From positions 1-64,000 of the forward strand of contig NZ_JACLZI010000036.1 in assembly GCF_014280935.1 (NCBI RefSeq): DNA of 64,000 nt, given 5' to 3'. How positions within the stretch are numbered: position 1 is the first letter of the stretch; the number at the start of each line of letters is the position of its first letter. This document shows positions 61,201 through 64,000 of this stretch, in pieces. Position numbers and translations under genes: made by a program. Below the pieces are notes generated by a model. It had not been told where the DNA came from, searched no databases, and was given only the letters and a program-made list of their open reading frames with translations. The stretch is from Aquibacillus kalidii. Lineage in GTDB: Bacteria; Bacillota; Bacilli; Bacillales; Amphibacillaceae.

Positions 61201-62019
61201 AGAAGGCAATGTAAGATCCTTTGTTACTACTTTTACAGGAAAAGATAAATATTTATCCTTAGCAAGCTGAACGATTTCCCCATCTGTTAGTGATTCACAC
61301 ATAACCTCAATCACTTGATCATTTGATAAACCCGCTTTGTATATACGGAAGTCTGCTAGTGATCCATTAAAATCTTCATCAGCTTCATGTTGTGATCGTC
61401 CAATATAGTTATTACGATATACAGTCGGATCAGAGAACGTTTCAAACCAATTGCGTAACTTCTTGTACGTACCACTAGAAGTTTGACTGATCGATCCATC
61501 TGCTACTACTTCCCCGTTTACATAAACAATAGGTCCAGCACTACTTAACGTACCACCCTCCGTTCCTGTTACTGACATGGCAACGTGAATCCATTCGCCT
61601 GAACCATATGTCCTTCCAGCATCTGCTACAAGGTCTGCATCCGAAAAACAAACACCACGCAAATTTCGTGATAAGAACATATATGGTCCTGTGGAACCTT
61701 TACCAAAATCAAAAATTCTCTCCCAGACATTTGTTCCTTTTCTTAAGTAAACCCAAGTACTTACAGTAATTCCCGTTTGATCATTAATGTCTTCTAGAAA
61801 TCCCGAAGGAAGCTTTAAATATGAAGATCCGTTTTTTCCACCTTCCAGCGTGACAGCTTTTCTTCCGCCTACTGATTGTATGCTAGGTTTTGTTATACCC
61901 TCTGTTACGGCGTGGTGTTGATTCTCCGAGCTGTCTTTACCAACGTTGGTCGGATCATCAAAACTATAATGTGCAATGATTCGATCTTTAAATGAAATAT
62001 CTGCCTTGTTTCGTTTCAT
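58264..62019 (-). CDS. LamG/Ig-like/GH51 alpha-L-arabinofuranosidase, multidomain
   Basis: 1251 residues. A LamG-type carbohydrate-binding domain (about 10-240, FKDRIIAHYSFDD) is followed by an Ig-like domain (about 250-335) and a GH51 catalytic barrel starting FYEDINNAADGGIYAELVQNRSFE. Catalytic acid/base E723 is in GVGNENWG and nucleophile E855 in FVGEFAST. The C-terminal beta domain has an inserted lectin-like stretch (WTNYKVEVNATKVSGNDGIYIGVGL). Removes arabinofuranosyl side chains from arabinan or arabinoxylan. There is no signal peptide, unlike most LamG proteins, so it may act inside the cell. ATG after AAAGGAGAG. An operator-like dyad lies upstream. Confidence 0.88.
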   Translation of the reverse strand: MKRNKADISFKDRIIAHYSFDDPTNVGKDSSENQHHAVTEGITKPSIQSVGGRKAVTLEGGKNGSSYLKLPSGFLEDINDQTGITVSTWVYLRKGTNVWERIFDFGKGSTGPYMFLSRNLRGVCFSDADLVADAGRTYGSGEWIHVAMSVTGTEGGTLSSAGPIVYVNGEVVADGSISQTSSGTYKKLRNWFETFSDPTVYRNNYIGRSQHEADEDFNGSLADFRIYKAGLSNDQVIEVMCESLTDGEIVQLAKDKYLSFPVKVVTKDLTLPSSLMGGKVNVTWTSSDSTAIANNGEVGEVDAPKGVTLTAHLSIGNDTVEKAFTVSVLPKNIPSHHLTIDGSNEVLDISEILYGLFYEDINNAADGGIYAELVQNRSFESFVFDTYSHTSGECGCSTGRNHEPLHAWFGDMDKVTVKSTGGLNEFFGISDKDVNSHYITVPNGSTIINKGFTDSNHQCAMFIKQDDAYNLTLWAKSESGGSIDIELQDQDGKAISDTVTVQIESGNNWNKYGIDTKLVLTGAKNVLGQLALTFNGDISVDMVSLMPQDVWGATEEDRSETAHSNYKGNPNYRLRKDLVHALVDLHPTFLRFPGGCISEGSYIWDNVYEWKDSIGDIELRKENFNVWGYMMTMGLGYMEYFQLAEDLNATPLPVMACGVLCQARSDYVNPAGGELRDHFVKSFTDLIDFAISTDFENNEWALIRKNMGHEAPFDLHYLGVGNENWGTEFFANFEYFKAAIDEYMDKHYPGYELHILSTVGAQADDDAYQEGWKFLSGNLEGSATVNFTDGKNVMEETVTWYEKQPNYMDTIADEHYYRSNEYLLNNADRYNYYYRAYEQDGNINERETSKVFVGEFASTDKNTLAGAIAEAAVMTGFERNSDVVRLAAYAPLFNKVLTDGTYRWTPDLIWFDDETVWYTPNYHVQRLFGKYLGNKLLDTSFSAYQNGKLTEFVPRGGIEIATGNAEINVKHVKVVDNISGAVLLEQDFTEELNPSWEVIPGSVGFTIDPEKGLVLQAQDDGLNGIYIINENWTNYKVEVNATKVSGNDGIYIGVGLTDISPEKKNVHEYAIGYNGNATGVKVYKEGIEGYVLGDYSSSTAAGNLRSSCYEELSENTPYDFTVDYGGGTGDRLICSYTDGSFTSKVLDYKLEAYNRDIFNSVTKDENHVYVKLVNADPFEKTTKVILKDLDVAEEGRMITVTGEESLVHTPNVNKKSAELVVPFETEIKLEKDSAVVTLSANSVNILVLDVK

Positions 62020-62052
62020 GGATACTCTCCTTTGACGAATAATATATAAGTA

Positions 62053-62104
62053 TATAAGTACAACTTATTTTAACACACATCATATATTTAAACTTGTACT
62101 TATA
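62053..62104. promoter_or_regulatory. Operator-like dyad and promoter of the GH51 gene
   Basis: TATAAGTACAA (62053-62063) and its exact inverse TTGTACTTATA (62094-62104), 30 bases apart, flank an extended -10 (TGTG-T-TAAAAT on the minus strand). GTAC-centred half-sites resemble GntR/AraR-type operators. A repressor binding both would block the promoter. No regulator gene lies in the window. Confidence 0.5.
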
Positions 62105-62238
62105 ACTATTATAATAGTAAACCACAAAAATCCCAATAATTTATCATCATTTTTCATAAAAAGTATAAAGATTGTATTTACTTATCAATCGTAGTAGTTA
62201 CTTTATATTGGCTAAAATAAAAATTTCGCAATCAAAAA

Positions 62239-62262
62239 GGTTAGAAAAATAATTTCCTAACC
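62239..62262 (-). terminator. Terminator of the serine hydrolase gene
   Basis: GGTTAG/CTAACC stem with a 12-base loop, followed on the minus strand by TTTTTGATT, just past the stop. Confidence 0.7.
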
Positions 62263-62271
62263 TGTACTATC

Positions 62272-63426
62272 TTATAGGCAACTATATATAACGGATCGTA
62301 ACCTTGGTTGCTGATATGCCTCAAAATTAGGAAACATTTGCTGCATATAAACAGCCGATAGTTTTTCTTTAGGGTCGATCAGTACCCACGTGCCTGCTAG
62401 ACCTGACCAACCGAATTCCCCGATAGAGCTATTAGCCCCTCCTTCTGCTCGATCAATCATTGTTCTAACACCCAACCCGTAGCCGTAACCGCGAAGATAA
62501 TCCCAATTAAAATATGTCATTTGTTCAGCATTTAGGTGGTTTGTTGTCATAAGCTTGATCGTTTTTTCTCCAATTATACGTTGTCGATTCCCAACCCCAC
62601 CGCACGCAAGCATATGTGCGAAACAACTGTAATTACTTAATGTTGATAAAAGTCCAGCCCCACCTAATTCCAAGCTTGTATCAGGGTGAAATTGTTCATC
62701 AACGGATAGATTTTTTGTCAATATTCCATCCTCACTCCTGTTATATAGGCTAACTAAGCGATGCTTTTTCTCTTCTGGTATTTTGAAGAAAGTATCTTTC
62801 ATTTCTAAAGGATCAAATATATTCTCTTTTAGGAAATCTCCAAATGTCTTTCCGCTTACCACTTCAATTAGCACTCCTAGCACATCGTGACTTAAGCCAT
62901 AGCGCCACTGTGTTCCAGGGTCAAATGCTAAAGGAATGGATGTTAACGCTTTCGATAAATCGCGAATCGTTACCCTTTTATCCTCCATTAATGTGCCCAT
63001 TAGACTACTAATCTGTTGTTCTGTCTCATCACCATTTCCAGGGTATGGCAAACCAGAAGTCATGGTAAACAAATCTTTTATCCTAATAGGTCTAGTTGAT
63101 GGGAATGCGTAAACCTCTCCGTGTTCATTAGTCCTGTTTACTTGGATGTTTTTATACTCAGGTAAATAGTTTTCAACAGGATCGTTCAATAAAAACAGCC
63201 CACGCTCATATAACATTAGAGCTGCGGTACACGTGACTACCTTAGTCATAGAATAAATTCGAAATATACTCTCATCTGTAATAGGAGTCTTTGTTTCTAT
63301 ATCCGAATAGCCTATGTAATCTTCAAACAATTTCTCACCATCACGCATAACGTTTAAAGAACATCCTGCAGGTCCTTTTTCTACAAAACTATTTAACAAC
63401 GGTAGTAGTTTCGATGATAATTCCAT
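62272..63426 (-). CDS. Serine hydrolase, class C beta-lactamase/esterase fold
   Basis: 384 residues. S59-x-x-K62 (YSMTK) is the acyl-enzyme serine motif. Y176-G-L-S179 replaces the class C YxN, as in EstB-type esterases. No signal peptide. Probably an esterase or a peptide-cleaving enzyme rather than an antibiotic hydrolase. Leftward, downstream of the small RHH-like gene and upstream of the GH51 gene; a terminator separates it from GH51. Confidence 0.85.
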   Translation of the reverse strand: MELSSKLLPLLNSFVEKGPAGCSLNVMRDGEKLFEDYIGYSDIETKTPITDESIFRIYSMTKVVTCTAALMLYERGLFLLNDPVENYLPEYKNIQVNRTNEHGEVYAFPSTRPIRIKDLFTMTSGLPYPGNGDETEQQISSLMGTLMEDKRVTIRDLSKALTSIPLAFDPGTQWRYGLSHDVLGVLIEVVSGKTFGDFLKENIFDPLEMKDTFFKIPEEKKHRLVSLYNRSEDGILTKNLSVDEQFHPDTSLELGGAGLLSTLSNYSCFAHMLACGGVGNRQRIIGEKTIKLMTTNHLNAEQMTYFNWDYLRGYGYGLGVRTMIDRAEGGANSSIGEFGWSGLAGTWVLIDPKEKLSAVYMQQMFPNFEAYQQPRLRSVIYSCL

Positions 63427-63556
63427 TCCTATTCCCCCTATTCACCTAATATAATAAGACACTGTAAAAGATTAAAATCATCCATTTCCTAACAGTTTCA
63501 GCGAAATACGTCACTATTCTAGTATGACAGAAATGTCTATTTTTTATTTTGTAATA

Positions 63557-63931
63557 TTAATATTCGATTCTATTTTTATAATCCCTCTTTTTACTTTTTT
63601 CAATATCGATATATTTCGTACTATATTCAATAACGTCATTTATATTTAAGCTGTTCCTCTTAGCAAATTCTTTGACGGTTTCTAACAACTCTTTGTCATA
63701 GGTGGTTTTGTATTGTACGCGATCTTTTGGTCTTAGCTCTTTATTATAGGAAATCGTACCATGGTCAATTAAATGTTCCAAGCCACTCTCCAACAAATAA
63801 TTAGCATACGTATCATTATTTAAAGCTATGTCATTAAGTTCTTCGATTATGGATTTACTTATATTCGTCCGAAACTTCACTCTTTTTTCATCCGTTGTTT
63901 GAATTAATCTACCGTTAACTTTTTTCCACAT
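63557..63931 (-). CDS. Small protein with two ribbon-helix-helix-like repeats
   Basis: 124 residues; ATG preceded by AGGGAGA. Two similar segments: KRVKFRTNISKSIIEELNDIALNNDTYANYLLESGLEHL (about 16-55) and DRVQYKTTYDKELLETVKEFAKRNSLNINDVIEYSTKYI (about 70-109). Each has the strand-helix-helix pattern of an RHH DNA-binding subunit, so one chain may form the fold. Relatives are often labelled rRNA methyltransferase, which the sequence does not support. Confidence 0.6.
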   Translation of the reverse strand: MWKKVNGRLIQTTDEKRVKFRTNISKSIIEELNDIALNNDTYANYLLESGLEHLIDHGTISYNKELRPKDRVQYKTTYDKELLETVKEFAKRNSLNINDVIEYSTKYIDIEKSKKRDYKNRIEY

Positions 63932-63965
63932 AGTCAGTCTCCCTAAATTAAAATACTATACCTTT

Positions 63966-63971
63966 ATTATA
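63966..63971 (-). promoter_or_regulatory. Extended -10 promoter of the RHH-like gene
   Basis: On the minus strand TGC-TATAAT, an extended -10 element, about 35 bases before the ATG. No good -35. Confidence 0.45.
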
Positions 63972-64000
63972 GCATGATTGAGTGCTTTCAAATTTCAGGA

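Noticed and set aside
1-64000. CRISPR arrays, prophage, rRNA operons
   Set aside because: No regular direct repeats with spacers, no phage structural genes and no rRNA sequence seen in the window.

Overview
The window is low-GC, Gram-positive chromosomal DNA from an aerobic, probably spore-forming Bacillaceae (Bacillus/Oceanobacillus/Virgibacillus-like; the genus cannot be fixed from the sequence alone). The signs are strong AGGAGG ribosome binding sites, many TTG/GTG starts, lipobox lipoproteins, a SpoIIP-type protein, ECF sigma factors, a Fur box and an AraC/SDR cassette of Bacillus type. It is an accessory-rich stretch: many single-gene units (NUDIX, GNAT, histidine phosphatase, small membrane proteins, lipoproteins) separated by long non-coding spacers that carry decayed mobile DNA.

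Layout. 1-2.7 kb: a 5'-truncated IS256-family element abutting a gene that also lost its 5' end, then two lipoproteins. 3.0-5.1 kb: SDR oxidoreductase plus Atu4866-domain gene, divergent from an AraC regulator. 5.2-11.2 kb: small membrane or exported hypotheticals (one with a probable ATT start) and a DUF4317 gene. 11.2-20.8 kb: polysaccharide deacetylase, a phnCDE-type transporter and a selenium island. The island holds selD (with an in-frame Sec UGA), a glycosyltransferase beside selD, selC (tRNA-Sec), selB, a previously hidden SelW/Rdx-like selenoprotein with a CxxU motif, and selA. It therefore encodes Sec charging (selA, selC), decoding (selB), the Se donor (selD) and at least two UGA-containing genes. 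Their SECIS-type hairpins share the same GTT apical loop.

20.9-36.7 kb: epimerase, NhaC antiporter, two histidine-phosphatase/NUDIX cassettes, small envelope proteins, and two ECF sigma/anti-sigma pairs. The predicted anti-sigma factors are membrane proteins with extracellular cell-wall domains, one LCP (LytR-CpsA-Psr) and one SpoIIP. A third pair, with a LolA/RseB-like extracellular domain, is at 54.6-56.1 kb. All three sigma genes have an ECF-type promoter upstream. 36.8-40.7 kb: a Fur-controlled siderophore uptake operon (binding protein, two permeases, FhuF-like reductase).

40.8-54.5 kb: a mix of NUDIX, GNAT (one frameshifted), methyltransferase, kinase-like, alpha/beta hydrolase, CGNR regulator with MFS transporter, DinB-like, DUF523, nitronate monooxygenase, and LysR with an OYE-type reductase. 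56-58 kb: a SUKH protein, a group II intron-like RNA fragment and a truncated zinc-ribbon gene. 58.2-64 kb: a 1251-residue LamG/GH51 arabinofuranosidase preceded by a perfect operator-like dyad, a serine hydrolase and a small double ribbon-helix-helix protein.

Three kinds of dispersed sequence tie the region together. The first is a set of six near-identical extended -10 promoters (core TTGGAATTTTATGTTAAAAT). The second is a family of decayed intergenic repeats. The third is a group of IS21-like end relics. The strongest candidates for new biology are the selenium island, with its missed selenoprotein and its SelD-linked glycosyltransferase, and the ECF sigma systems whose anti-sigma factors carry cell-wall enzyme domains.
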